From Zafaria ginkgonis (GTDB taxonomy: Bacteria; Actinomycetota; Actinomycetes; Actinomycetales; Micrococcaceae): a stretch of 64,000 nt of DNA. Position 1 is the stretch's first letter. Each line of letters begins with the position of its first letter. Location of the stretch: the NCBI RefSeq assembly GCF_039540195.1, contig NZ_BAABEO010000017.1, positions 124,001 through 188,000 of the forward strand, in the 5' to 3' direction. This document shows positions 17,763-25,888 of the stretch, piece after piece. The notes under the pieces are model-generated. The model worked only from the letters and a program-made list of their open reading frames with translations, made no database searches and was not told where the DNA came from. Made by a program: the position numbers and the translations under genes.

Positions 17763-18590
17763 ATGGATCCGCAGGCACTCGCCGGCTTCGCCGCCGTCTC
17801 GATCGCCCTCGCCTTGACCCCCGGCGCGGACTGGGCCTATTGCATCGCCGCCGGGCTCGGCCGCTCACGGATCTTCCCCGCCATCGCGGGCCTGATCGCC
17901 GGCTACGGGATCCACACGCTGCTGCTCGTGGCCGGCATGGCGGCCCTGGTGGCCAGCCTGCCCGGGCTCCTGGCGTGGATGACCGTCTTCGGCGCCGGCT
18001 ACCTGCTCTGGCTCGGCGTGACCACCGCCCGCGGCTGGCGGAAGGCCGGCTTCACGGCAGGCGCCTATGCCGAGGACGCCGCAGAGGACTTCGCCGGCGG
18101 TCCGTCCGTAGCGGCCCTTGCCCCGGCGGCGACGGTGCGCGCGGAGCCGGCGCACGCCGTCGTGCCCTTGGGGGGCGCAACGGCGCTGCTCGCCCCGCCC
18201 GCCGTGGAGGCTCCGGCCCCCGCGCGGGGCGGCCGCAACCGGAGCGAGGACCGGCGCGCCTTCCTGCGCGGGCTGGGCACCAGCGGCACCAACCCCAAGG
18301 CGCTGCTGCTGTACCTGGCGCTGATCCCGCAGTTCGTCTCCTCCGCGGCGGCGGTCCCGCCGGTCGTGCAGACCGCGGCCTACGGGCTGGGGCACCTGGC
18401 CCTGTCCGCCGTGGTGTATTCGGCAGTGGCGGCGGGTGCCCGGCGGCTGCTTCGCTCGCGTCCGGCGGCGGCGCGGATCATCACCCTGGCCAGCGGCATC
18501 ATCATGGTGGGCCTCGGCGCGGTGCTGCTGTCCGAACAGCTGCCGTGGTTGGGCGGCCTGGTGAGCAGCCTGGCGGGCGCCGCGGCCTAG
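17763..18590 (+). CDS. LysE/RhtB family amino-acid exporter with a long central loop
   Basis: 275-residue membrane protein, where the family is normally about 205-215. N-terminal LTPGADWAYCIAAGLGRSR and the later GTSGTNPKALLLYLALIPQF are the two conserved RhtB signatures. The extra length is an Ala/Pro-rich hydrophilic insertion at about residues 95-160, between the third and fourth membrane helices and therefore probably cytoplasmic. AGGAGG precedes the ATG. Control by the divergent Lrp protein is likely. Its 3' end overlaps the convergent lysR gene by 4 bp. Confidence 0.87.
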   Translation: MDPQALAGFAAVSIALALTPGADWAYCIAAGLGRSRIFPAIAGLIAGYGIHTLLLVAGMAALVASLPGLLAWMTVFGAGYLLWLGVTTARGWRKAGFTAGAYAEDAAEDFAGGPSVAALAPAATVRAEPAHAVVPLGGATALLAPPAVEAPAPARGGRNRSEDRRAFLRGLGTSGTNPKALLLYLALIPQFVSSAAAVPPVVQTAAYGLGHLALSAVVYSAVAAGARRLLRSRPAAARIITLASGIIMVGLGAVLLSEQLPWLGGLVSSLAGAAA

Positions 18591-19627
18591 GGTTCCCGTT
18601 CCGGGTGGCGAGCCCCTCCGGCGCCGCGGCCCGGGGTTCCCTCCAGCACGACGGCGCGCCGGATGAGGTCCGCGAACCAGCGCTGCTCCTCGGTGGCCAT
18701 GTGCTCGGGACGGCAGTACAGCGCCACTTCCACCGGCGGCACCTCGAACGGCAGGGCCGCGGTGCCCAAACCGAAGTCCGCCGCGAAGATCCGCGCAATG
18801 TCCTCGGGCAGCACGGCCACCAGATCCGATCCGCGCACCAGCGTCGGCAGCACGGCGAAGTGCCCGACCCGCACCAGGACCCGGCGGCGGATGCCCAGCC
18901 GTTCGACGACGGCCTCCGGCACCCCGTGCCCGGAGGCCGTCGCCACGACCACGTGCCGGGCGGCCTCGAAATCGGCAAGGGTCGGCTCGCCCCCGACGAT
19001 CGGGTTCGCGGCGTCGGCCAACAGCGCGTATCCGCTGCGGAAAAGCGGCATGCGGGACACCCCCGCGGACGGCAGCTCGACCGATCCGAAGGCGGCGTCC
19101 ACGCTGCCGGAGAGCAACTGCTCCACGGCCGCCTCCCGGTCAAGGCCCACGGATTCCACGCGCACGCCCGGCGCCTCGGTGGCCAACAGCTCAAGGACGC
19201 TGGGCAGGAAACGGACCTCGCCGAGGGAGGACATGGCAACAGTGAAGGTCGCGTCCGAGGTCGCCGCGTCGAAGTGGCGGGTCCGGGACAGGGCCTGGTC
19301 CACGTTCTGCAGCGCATCGCGCAGTGGCGCGTAGAGGCGGCGCGCGGCGCGGGTGGGGACCAGCGTGCGGCCCTCGCGGGTGAAGAGCGGATCATCGAAC
19401 AGGCGCCGCAGCCTGCCCAGCGAGTGGCTGACCGTCGGTTGCCTGACGCCCAGGTACTCGGCGGTGCGGGTGACGCTGAGGGTTTCGTGAAGCAGCACAA
19501 AAGTGCGGACCAGGTTGAGGTCGAATCCCGGATCCAGCGCCCCGGCAGCGGCGCCGTCCTCGGGCGCCGACTCGTCCCCGGCCCCGCGCTTCATGCCGTT
19601 TCGTCGTCGACTTTCCACGCTACCCAT
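18587..19627 (-). CDS. LysR family transcriptional regulator
   Basis: 346 residues. The HTH lies at about 39-95 (LHETLSVTRTAEYLGVRQPT), after an unusually long 35-residue N-terminal tail; the effector domain follows. The start is uncertain: ATG at 19627 lies inside a palindrome that looks like a LysR-type operator, and neither it nor the ATG at 19594 has a close ribosome-binding site. It is divergent from an AAHS-type transporter gene, which it very likely regulates with an aromatic acid as co-inducer. Confidence 0.88.
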   Translation of the reverse strand: MGSVESRRRNGMKRGAGDESAPEDGAAAGALDPGFDLNLVRTFVLLHETLSVTRTAEYLGVRQPTVSHSLGRLRRLFDDPLFTREGRTLVPTRAARRLYAPLRDALQNVDQALSRTRHFDAATSDATFTVAMSSLGEVRFLPSVLELLATEAPGVRVESVGLDREAAVEQLLSGSVDAAFGSVELPSAGVSRMPLFRSGYALLADAANPIVGGEPTLADFEAARHVVVATASGHGVPEAVVERLGIRRRVLVRVGHFAVLPTLVRGSDLVAVLPEDIARIFAADFGLGTAALPFEVPPVEVALYCRPEHMATEEQRWFADLIRRAVVLEGTPGRGAGGARHPEREP

Positions 19628-19665
19628 AGATCAAGTCTATGGTTTGGCAACCTCCCATCTATTGG
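19624..19665. promoter_or_regulatory. LysR-type operator in the lysR/transporter intergenic region
   Basis: CCATAGA (19624-19630) TCAAG TCTATGG (19636-19642) is a perfect 19-bp palindrome containing ATAG-N7-CTAT (19626-19640), the T-N11-A form of LysR recognition sites. A second, weaker element CCA-TCTAT-TGG lies at 19655-19665. This fits a recognition site plus activation site. The first overlaps the upstream-most lysR start codon, implying autorepression or a later start. Confidence 0.65.
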
Positions 19666-19692
19666 ACTCGGCCCGTGATCGCCCGCACACTA

Positions 19693-19707
19693 GCGGGTAA
19701 CACCCGC
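19693..19707. repeat. Inverted repeat GCGGGT-AAC-ACCCGC
   Basis: Perfect 6-bp arms around a 3-base centre, between the LysR-type palindrome and the transporter start at 19771. It could be an additional regulator site near the transporter promoter. Confidence 0.4.
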
Positions 19708-19770
19708 CATACCGGTGATGCCTGACACTCCCCTTGGTATCCCCGGCCACAAGCTAGGACCGCTCTACCC

Positions 19771-21006
19771 ATGCAACCCAATCGCGCTTGGATCGTCGCC
19801 CTGTGCTGGCTGACGGTCGTTTTCGAAGGCTTCGACATCGTTGCCCTCGGCGCTTCCATCCCCACGCTGCTCAACACCGCCCATGCGGGCATGACCGCTC
19901 TCGACGCGACGTTCATCGCCACGCTCTCCTTGGTCGGCGTGGGCCTGGGGGCCGCCCTGATCGGGCCGATCTCCGACCGCTTCGGCCGACGCGTGCCGCT
20001 GATGGCCTGCGTGCTGGTCTTCTCCGTCTTCACGTTCCTGTTCCCGCTGATGCCCACCGTCGCCCTGCTGGCGCTGGTGCGGTTCGCTGCCGGGCTCGGA
20101 CTGGGCGCATGCATGCCCGTTTCGCTGACCATGATGCAGGAGGCCGCCCCCTCCAGCGGCAAGGCCCACTCCAGCACGCTGACCATGACCGGCTACCACG
20201 CCGGCGCGGTCACCGCCGCACTGGTGGCCCTGCTGGCCGGGGCGCACTGGCAATGGCTCTTCTACGGCGGCGGCATCCTAGGCCTGATCATGATTCCGAT
20301 CATGTGGGCCAAGCTTCCGGAGACGCACCGAACCGTCGCCGCCAAGCCCGCCGGCGCCGCGCCGTCCGCCGCCCCGGTGGTCCGCGGGCGCGACCTGCTG
20401 CGCAAGCCGTACCTTCCGGTCACGCTGGGGCTGTGGGTGGCCGCGTTCATGGGCCTGCTGCTGGTCTACGGCCTGAACACCTGGCTGCCCAAGCTCATGG
20501 GCGAGGCGGGCTACAACGTCTCCGATTCCCTGGTCATGTTGCTGATCCTGAACGTCGGCGCCATCGCCGGCCTGCTGGTGGGCGGCCGCGTCGCCGACCG
20601 CGTGGGCGTGAAGAAGATCGCCACCATCTGGTTCCTGATCGCCGCCGTTATGCTCGCCACGCTGAGCATCCGCATGGAGAGCCAACTGGTCCTGAACGTG
20701 GCCGTGCTGTTCACGGGCGTCTTCGTGTTCAGCGCCCAGGTGCTGGTCTACGGCTTCGTCGGTTACCTCTACCCGAGCAACGTGGTGGGCACCGGCATGG
20801 GCCTGGTTGCCGGCGTGGGCCGCCTCGGAGCCATCGTGGGCCCGATGGCCACCGGCGCACTGGTCAGCGCCGGCATCGCCTACCCCTGGGGCTTCTACTT
20901 CTTCTCCATCGTTGCCGTGCTCGGCGCGCTGGCGGTCATGATGATCCCGCAGGCGCGCTCCCGCAAGCAGGCCACCGCGCCCGCCCGGACCTCCGGCGCC
21001 CAGTAG
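19771..21006 (+). CDS. MFS transporter, aromatic acid:H+ symporter (AAHS) family
   Basis: 411 residues, about 12 membrane helices. VVFEGFDIVALGASIPTLL is the AAHS N-terminal signature (the Asp in the first helix is essential in PcaK), followed by the GPISDRFGRR loop after helix 2. It probably imports a benzoate- or hydroxybenzoate-like acid with protons. Control by the divergent LysR protein is inferred from the operator. A strong hairpin follows. Confidence 0.87.
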   Translation: MQPNRAWIVALCWLTVVFEGFDIVALGASIPTLLNTAHAGMTALDATFIATLSLVGVGLGAALIGPISDRFGRRVPLMACVLVFSVFTFLFPLMPTVALLALVRFAAGLGLGACMPVSLTMMQEAAPSSGKAHSSTLTMTGYHAGAVTAALVALLAGAHWQWLFYGGGILGLIMIPIMWAKLPETHRTVAAKPAGAAPSAAPVVRGRDLLRKPYLPVTLGLWVAAFMGLLLVYGLNTWLPKLMGEAGYNVSDSLVMLLILNVGAIAGLLVGGRVADRVGVKKIATIWFLIAAVMLATLSIRMESQLVLNVAVLFTGVFVFSAQVLVYGFVGYLYPSNVVGTGMGLVAGVGRLGAIVGPMATGALVSAGIAYPWGFYFFSIVAVLGALAVMMIPQARSRKQATAPARTSGAQ

Positions 21007-21033
21007 TCCCCCTCAGTTCCCAAAACGCCGGTC

Positions 21034-21081
21034 CTCCAGGGCCCCGCAGCGGTCGAATCCGTCCGCCGCGGGGCCTTGAGG
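21034..21081 (+). terminator. Hairpin terminator after the AAHS transporter
   Basis: CTCCAGGGCCCCGCAGCGG (21034-21052) pairs with CCGCCGCGGGGCCTTGAGG (21063-21081) with two mismatches and a wobble, around a 10-base loop, then CTTAATT. Confidence 0.65.
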
Positions 21082-21106
21082 CTTAATTCGGGCACCCACA
21101 AACCTG

Positions 21107-21158
21107 TTGCCGACCCGGTCCCGCGGTGTACATTCCGAGCAATTGTTTGGGGACAATT
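21107..21158 (+). promoter_or_regulatory. Promoter with overlapping inverted repeat before the J-domain gene
   Basis: TTGCCG (21107-21112), 16-base spacer, TACATT (21129-21134). AATTGT-TTGGGG-ACAATT (21141-21158) is a perfect inverted repeat placed at the expected transcription start, a typical repressor position. Confidence 0.5.
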
Positions 21159-21173
21159 ACTGGGGGAATTCTG

Positions 21174-21395
21174 ATGGACCACTATGCCCTGCTCGGGGTG
21201 GAACCCGATGCCCAGGCGGATGAAATCGACCAAGCGGCCCGCCATGCCTTGTGGCGGCCGGCCCTGACGCGCGAGGAGGCGGCCAGGATCAGCCGGGCCT
21301 GGTTCGCGTTGCGCGATCCGGCCCGCCGGCGCGACTACGACGCCGGAATCACGGACTTCGCCCCTCCGACACTGGAGGCCGGCGATGCGCACTGA
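21174..21395 (+). CDS. Small degenerate J-domain protein
   Basis: 73 residues starting MDHYALLGVEPDAQADEID, the beginning of a DnaJ domain, and ending with SRAWFALRDPARRRDYDAGI, which matches J-domain helix III/IV. The HPD tripeptide needed to stimulate DnaK ATPase is missing: the loop reads ARHALWRPALTREE. It therefore probably acts as a binding module, not a true Hsp70 co-chaperone. GGGGGAATT precedes the ATG at 21174; the longer frame from 21126 is not supported. It overlaps the next gene by 11 bp, so the two are translationally linked. Confidence 0.7.
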   Translation: MDHYALLGVEPDAQADEIDQAARHALWRPALTREEAARISRAWFALRDPARRRDYDAGITDFAPPTLEAGDAH

Positions 21396-22284
21396 CACCG
21401 GTTCACCCGCCGTCCGCGCCGCAGCGATCGCGAACCCCCTGCCCGGCGGGCTCGTGGAAAGCCTCGGTCCGGACCTGAGGTGGCTGCGGTTCGTGGCCGG
21501 AGCGGCCGCCGCCCTGCTGGCGCTTGCCGGCTTCGCCCTGGCCGGCCTGATGCCCGATCCGTGGAGCGCCTCCACGCAAGGGCCGCCGGCATGGCTCGGC
21601 TTCCGGTCGAGCCTGGGCCTGCCGGAGCGCGCCGAGCCTTGGCTGCTGCCCTTGGCCGTGGCGCTGGCCACCGGTCTGCTGGCGACGGGCGCGGCCCTGG
21701 CCCTGCCGGTCCGTTCCGTTTCGCGGCGCGTGGCCTTGCGTCCCGTCCACGGACACCGCCGCAGCCCTTCGGGCGCCGGACCGGCGGCCAAACGCACGGG
21801 CGCCGCGGGCACCGCCGCGGCGCTGGAATCGCTGGTGGCCGTGCCGGGAACGCGCATCTTCCACGGGCTGCGCATCCCCGGAGAACCGGACATCCACGTG
21901 GACCACGCGGTCCTCAACGGCGGGAGGCTGGTCCTGGTCGAGTCGGTGGTCTGGCCGCCCGGCAAGTACCGCTGGGTCAATGACCGTGAGATGGGCCAGG
22001 CCTCGTCCCGGAGGACCAACGTCCGGCCGGTCCGCGTGGCCGACCTGCACGGGAACCGGACCGTGGCGAAGCTGTGCAAGGAACTCCGCGTGCAGATCGC
22101 GGTGTGGCCGGAATCCTCTGGGACCGTCGAGTTCACCCCGGGCGAGGAGGTCTCCCCCGGCGGCGTGCACGTCGGTGGGGCCGGCGAATCGGTGGCGGCG
22201 ATCCGTGCCTGGCTGGCCGCGGGCGAGTTGGCCGGGCATGTGGACCGGGCCATCGTCGCCCGGTTGCGCCGGATGCTCGAGTAG
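21385..22284 (+). CDS. Membrane protein with a NERD-like domain
   Basis: 299 residues. Two membrane helices lie at about 35-55 and 85-106. The cytoplasmic C-terminal part contains GTRIFHGLRIPGEPDIHVDHAVL and GGRLVLVESVVWPPGKYRW, which resemble the NERD nuclease-related fold (DH followed by a Glu/Lys-bearing strand). The match is partial: the usual DxK is ESV here, so catalysis is doubtful. It starts within the J-domain gene, and the pair probably works together, perhaps at the membrane. No closer function can be given. Confidence 0.55.
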   Translation: MRTDTGSPAVRAAAIANPLPGGLVESLGPDLRWLRFVAGAAAALLALAGFALAGLMPDPWSASTQGPPAWLGFRSSLGLPERAEPWLLPLAVALATGLLATGAALALPVRSVSRRVALRPVHGHRRSPSGAGPAAKRTGAAGTAAALESLVAVPGTRIFHGLRIPGEPDIHVDHAVLNGGRLVLVESVVWPPGKYRWVNDREMGQASSRRTNVRPVRVADLHGNRTVAKLCKELRVQIAVWPESSGTVEFTPGEEVSPGGVHVGGAGESVAAIRAWLAAGELAGHVDRAIVARLRRMLE

Positions 22285-22380
22285 CCGCCCCTGGGGCCCG
22301 GGGCCGGCTGGCGGACGTGCCGTCGCCCACCGGCCGGTACACGCCCTGCCGGCTCCGGACCCGTGGTTGAGGCGTGCGGT

Positions 22381-23058
22381 TCAGGCAGGCACCGGAACCG
22401 CGGGACGGACGGGCAGCGCCACAACCGTCCAGCGCATGAAGAACTGCGTCAGCGGGCCGATCAGCAGCGCGTACGCCACCGTTCCGACCCCCACCGGCCC
22501 GCCCAGCAGCCATCCGGCGAGCAGGACGGTGGCCTCCAGTCCGGTGCGGATCAGCCTCAGGCTCACGCCGGTGCGCAGGTGGAGCCCCGTCATGAGGCCG
22601 TCGCGCGGACCCGCGCCCAACTGGCTGCCGATGTAGAGCGCGCCGCCGAGCCCGTTGGCCACCAGCGCCACCGCGAAGAGGCCCGTCCGCGCCGGGAGAC
22701 CCTCGAATGCGGGGAGCACCGCCAGCGTGAGGTCCATTGCGATCCCGAGCCAGAGGACGTTCGCCACCGTTCCGAGACCGGGCCACTGGCGCAGCGGGAT
22801 CCAGAGCAGGAGCACGACGGCACCCACCAGGACCACCAGGGTCCCCAGGCTCAGGCCGGTGTGCAGGGCCAGTCCGTAGTGGAACACGCCCCACGGCTCC
22901 AGCCCCACCCCGGCCCGCACGAAGCAGGCCGCTGCGGCGCCGTAGAGGGTCAGTCCGATGAAGAGGCGGACCAGGCGCAGCGGCAGGCGCCCGGCGCGCA
23001 CCTGCCCCCAGGAGGTGAGGTTGGCCAGGGCGGGGGAAGCGGAAGTCGAGGGAACCAT
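22381..23058 (-). CDS. YczE/YitT-like membrane protein
   Basis: 225 residues with five or six hydrophobic helices. RLFIGLTLYGAAAACFVRAG and GLGGALYIGSQLGAGPRDGL mark the YczE group of integral membrane proteins of unknown transport function. The ATG at 23058 is favoured by CGGAGGATGG just upstream; the ORF could extend to 23100 but would then overlap an operator-like repeat. It is divergent from a MocR-type regulator; this MocR(YczR)/YczE pairing recurs in bacteria, so it is probably the regulated gene. Confidence 0.8.
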   Translation of the reverse strand: MVPSTSASPALANLTSWGQVRAGRLPLRLVRLFIGLTLYGAAAACFVRAGVGLEPWGVFHYGLALHTGLSLGTLVVLVGAVVLLLWIPLRQWPGLGTVANVLWLGIAMDLTLAVLPAFEGLPARTGLFAVALVANGLGGALYIGSQLGAGPRDGLMTGLHLRTGVSLRLIRTGLEATVLLAGWLLGGPVGVGTVAYALLIGPLTQFFMRWTVVALPVRPAVPVPA

Positions 23059-23072
23059 ACGGCCATCCTCCG

Positions 23073-23105
23073 CCGGATTGGCCTTTGAAAAAATAGCCAA
23101 TTCGG
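23073..23105. promoter_or_regulatory. Inverted repeat operator between yczE-like gene and MocR regulator
   Basis: CCGGATTGGC (23073-23082) and GCCAATTCGG (23096-23105) are inverted repeats with one mismatch and a 13-base AT-rich spacer (TTTGAAAAAATA). It fills most of the 60-base gap between two divergent genes and is the obvious site for the adjacent MocR protein. Confidence 0.6.
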
Positions 23106-23118
23106 AGAGACTGGCCTC

Positions 23119-24534
23119 ATGGCCCCTACCCGAACCCTCTCCGCCTCAGGACTGCGCCGCATGCTCGGCTCCCCGCACGGGGATGGCCCCGCCTACGCCT
23201 GGCTGGCCTCCGGAATCAGGAACCTGGTCGCCAACGGGCGGGTCCTGCACGGCACCACGCTGCCCAGCGAGCGCGAGCTCACCACGGCCCTTGGCCTGAG
23301 CCGCACCACCGTCTCGCGGGCCTACGCCGAGCTGCGCGACCGCGGCTTCGCCGCCGCCCGGCAGGGTTCGGGCACGGTGGTCCAGATCCCCGGCGGCCCC
23401 GCGGCCGGAGGCTCCGAACCACTGCCGCTGGGAGGCTTCGGACCGGCCGAGGGCAGCACCGCCGTCGACCTCACCTGCGCCGCGCCCGCCGCTCCGGAAG
23501 GCCTGGCCGACGTGTTCCAGGCGGCGCTGGACCGCCTGCCGGCCTACATCGGCGGAATGGGCTACTTCCCGCTGGGCCTGCCCGGGCTGCGCGAGGCGAT
23601 CGCCGAGCGCTACACCCAGCGCGGCGCCGCCACCTCCCCCGACCAGATCATCGTCACCAGCGGCGCGCTGGCCGGCATCGCGGCGATCATCCGCGCCGTA
23701 CTCCCGCCCGGGGCCCGGGTGCTCGCCGAAAGCCCGACCTACCCGAACTCGGTGGTCTCGCTGCGCCACCACGGGGCACGCGTGGCGCCGGTGCCGATCG
23801 GCACCGAGGGGACGGACCTGGACGCGGTCACCCGCGCACTGGACGCCGTCCGCCCCGCCGCCATGCTGTGCCTTCCCGACTTCCACAACCCCACGGGAAC
23901 GCTGGTGGACGACGCCGGCCGCGAACGCTGGGCGCGCGAACTCGCCGAGCGCGGGAGCATCGGGATCGTGGACGAGACCTCCGCGGAACTGTGGTGGGAC
24001 CGCGCCCCCGAAACATGGCCGATGGCGGCGTTCTCCGACACCGTCGTCAGCGTGGGGTCGGCCAGCAAGTCCCACTGGGGCGGGCTGCGGCTGGGGTGGA
24101 TCCGCGCCCCGCACGCGCTGGTGAACGGACTGGCCCGGGTGCGGATGACCCTGGACCTGGGCGCCCCGGTGCTGGAACAACTGGTGCTGGAGGACCTCTT
24201 GCGCGAGCGTCCGGGACTGCATCCGCAGGCGCGGGCCGCCGGACGCGCCAACCGCGACTGGCTGCATTCCACGCTGGCTGCGGCCTTGCCGGGATGGCGG
24301 GCCGAGGTGCCCGCCGGCGGGTTGTCGCTGTGGTGGAACCTGCCCGCCCCGCGCTCGACCGCGCTGGCCACGGCGGCCGGGCGCCACGGGGTGCTGCTGG
24401 CACCCGGTTCCGCGTTCGCCGTCGAGGACCACGGCCTGGAGCATTGGATCCGCACCCCGTTCGCGCTGCCGCCGGCGGAGCTGGAACGGGCGGTTCCGGG
24501 GATCGTCGCGGCGTGGTCCGAGGTGGCCCCCTAG
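23119..24534 (+). CDS. MocR (GntR/aminotransferase fusion) transcriptional regulator, YczR type
   Basis: 471 residues: GntR winged helix at 25-90 (LPSERELTTALGLSRTTVSR) fused to a fold-type-I aminotransferase domain (115-471). PLP-binding residues are present: Asn257 in HNPTG, Asp285 in VDE and Lys317 in SASKSHWGGLRLG. Such proteins use PLP as ligand and regulate neighbouring genes. GGAGAG lies before the ATG. Here it is divergent from a yczE-like gene with a clear inverted repeat between them. Confidence 0.9.
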   Translation: MAPTRTLSASGLRRMLGSPHGDGPAYAWLASGIRNLVANGRVLHGTTLPSERELTTALGLSRTTVSRAYAELRDRGFAAARQGSGTVVQIPGGPAAGGSEPLPLGGFGPAEGSTAVDLTCAAPAAPEGLADVFQAALDRLPAYIGGMGYFPLGLPGLREAIAERYTQRGAATSPDQIIVTSGALAGIAAIIRAVLPPGARVLAESPTYPNSVVSLRHHGARVAPVPIGTEGTDLDAVTRALDAVRPAAMLCLPDFHNPTGTLVDDAGRERWARELAERGSIGIVDETSAELWWDRAPETWPMAAFSDTVVSVGSASKSHWGGLRLGWIRAPHALVNGLARVRMTLDLGAPVLEQLVLEDLLRERPGLHPQARAAGRANRDWLHSTLAAALPGWRAEVPAGGLSLWWNLPAPRSTALATAAGRHGVLLAPGSAFAVEDHGLEHWIRTPFALPPAELERAVPGIVAAWSEVAP

Positions 24535-24787
24535 CTGCCGCCGGGCACACGTCCGCCCCTTGCAGGTGCTGCGCCAGCCGCCGCCTGCGGGCTGAATTGG
24601 GCAAATGCGTTTATGCACAGGTCTAGTCACGCTGCAATCAAAATTGTATGTTTCCTGTGGGTCGCGTCACAACGGCGTGATGGCGGCCCCCTCGCACCAC
24701 GGGCTCGGCAACGGTTCACTCACTTATGCACTCAGCAGTTCACTCGGCAGTCCACGCAGCACTGCACTCAACGATGAGGAGATTGAA

Positions 24788-25768
24788 TTGGCACTTGATC
24801 AGGCAACCCTCGCATTCCTCCAGGCCGGCGCGGAAGCCGCCGGCCCCAACGCCCTTCCGATGTGGAAGATGACCCCCGCCGACGCGCGCGCCGCGGCCGC
24901 GGCCCTGAACGCCGGCTTCGGCAGCGGCCCGGCGATGCACGCCACCGAGGAGCACCGGCTCACCGGCTGGGACGGAGGCACGTTCCGCATCCGCGTCCAC
25001 GTTCCCACCCCCGCGCCGCACTCGGTCTTCGTCTACCTGCACGGCGGCGGCTGGGTGCTCGGCGATCTGGAGGGCTACGACACGCTCGGGCGCCAGCTGG
25101 CGGACAAGTCCGGGGCCGCCGTCGTGCTGGTCGAGTACCGCAAGGCGCCGGAGCACCGCTTTCCGGCCGCGGTGGAGGATGCTTGGACCGCCCTGCAGTG
25201 GGCGGCTGACAATGCCAAGCGCCTGGCGGGCCCGGGGGCCCCGCTGTTTGTCGGCGGGGACAGCGCCGGCGGGAACCTCAGCGCCGTCATGGCGCTGCGG
25301 GCCAAGGAGCGCGGCGGTCCAGCGATCGCACGCCAGTTCCTGATCCACCCGGTCACGGACGCCGATTTCAGCCGCGGCAGCTACGCGGACCCGGCGAACC
25401 AGGCGCTCCTGACCGGCGAGTTCATGGAGTGGTTCTGGAACCATTACGTCCCGGACTCCCAGCACCGCACCCACCCCGAGGCCTCGCCGCTGCGCGCGGC
25501 GGACCTGACCGGCCTGGCGCCGGCGTTCGTGGTGACCGCCGAACACGATGTGCTGCGCGACGAGGGCGAGGACTACGCCGAACGCCTGCTCCGGGCCGGA
25601 AACGACGTCGAGTTCCACCGCTGGCCCGGGCAGATGCACGGCTTCTTCTCGATGGTCAACCTGCTGCCGGCGAGCGCGGACGTGATGGACCTGGTCGCGG
25701 GCGCCGTGCACGACGACGTCGCGGACGCCTTGGATGCGCGCCTGGCGGCCCTGCACGCGGACGCCTGA
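24788..25768 (+). CDS. Alpha/beta hydrolase (hormone-sensitive-lipase type esterase)
   Basis: The TTG at 24788 is preceded by GAGGAGA and yields an N-terminus matching its paralogue at 32340 (ALDQATL...FL). 326 residues. The oxyanion motif HGGG is at 85-88 and the nucleophile Ser159 in GDSAGG; Asp in EHDVLRDEGE and His in GQMHGFF complete the triad. It hydrolyses short-chain esters or lactones of unknown identity. The 253-base upstream gap includes CAAT-CAAA-ATTG but no firm promoter. An octanucleotide repeat array starts 18 bases after the stop. Confidence 0.87.
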   Translation: MALDQATLAFLQAGAEAAGPNALPMWKMTPADARAAAAALNAGFGSGPAMHATEEHRLTGWDGGTFRIRVHVPTPAPHSVFVYLHGGGWVLGDLEGYDTLGRQLADKSGAAVVLVEYRKAPEHRFPAAVEDAWTALQWAADNAKRLAGPGAPLFVGGDSAGGNLSAVMALRAKERGGPAIARQFLIHPVTDADFSRGSYADPANQALLTGEFMEWFWNHYVPDSQHRTHPEASPLRAADLTGLAPAFVVTAEHDVLRDEGEDYAERLLRAGNDVEFHRWPGQMHGFFSMVNLLPASADVMDLVAGAVHDDVADALDARLAALHADA

Positions 25769-25785
25769 CCCGTCCACCCGCATTC

Positions 25786-25857
25786 GGGCGGACGGGCAGA
25801 CGGGCGGACGGGCGGACGGGCGGACGGGCGGACGGGCGGACGGGCGGACGGGCAGAG
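25786..25857. repeat. Octanucleotide tandem repeat, nine copies
   Basis: Nine uninterrupted 8-bp units of GGGCGGAC from 25786; units 2 and 9 carry a G-to-A change (GGGCAGA). It ends about 17 bases before TAGTGT (25875-25880), the candidate -10 of the next gene, so copy number could alter its -35 region. Confidence 0.9.
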
Positions 25858-25888
25858 CCTTGTGTGACATGGCCTAGTGTTAAAGGCC

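Noticed and set aside
24690..24780. CACTCA/GCAGT-like short direct repeats upstream of the esterase
   Set aside because: Units are irregular in length and spacing and do not form a convincing array or operator.
25786..25857. Octanucleotide array as a CRISPR or origin repeat
   Set aside because: The units are contiguous with no spacers, and no cas genes, DnaA boxes or partition genes are near.
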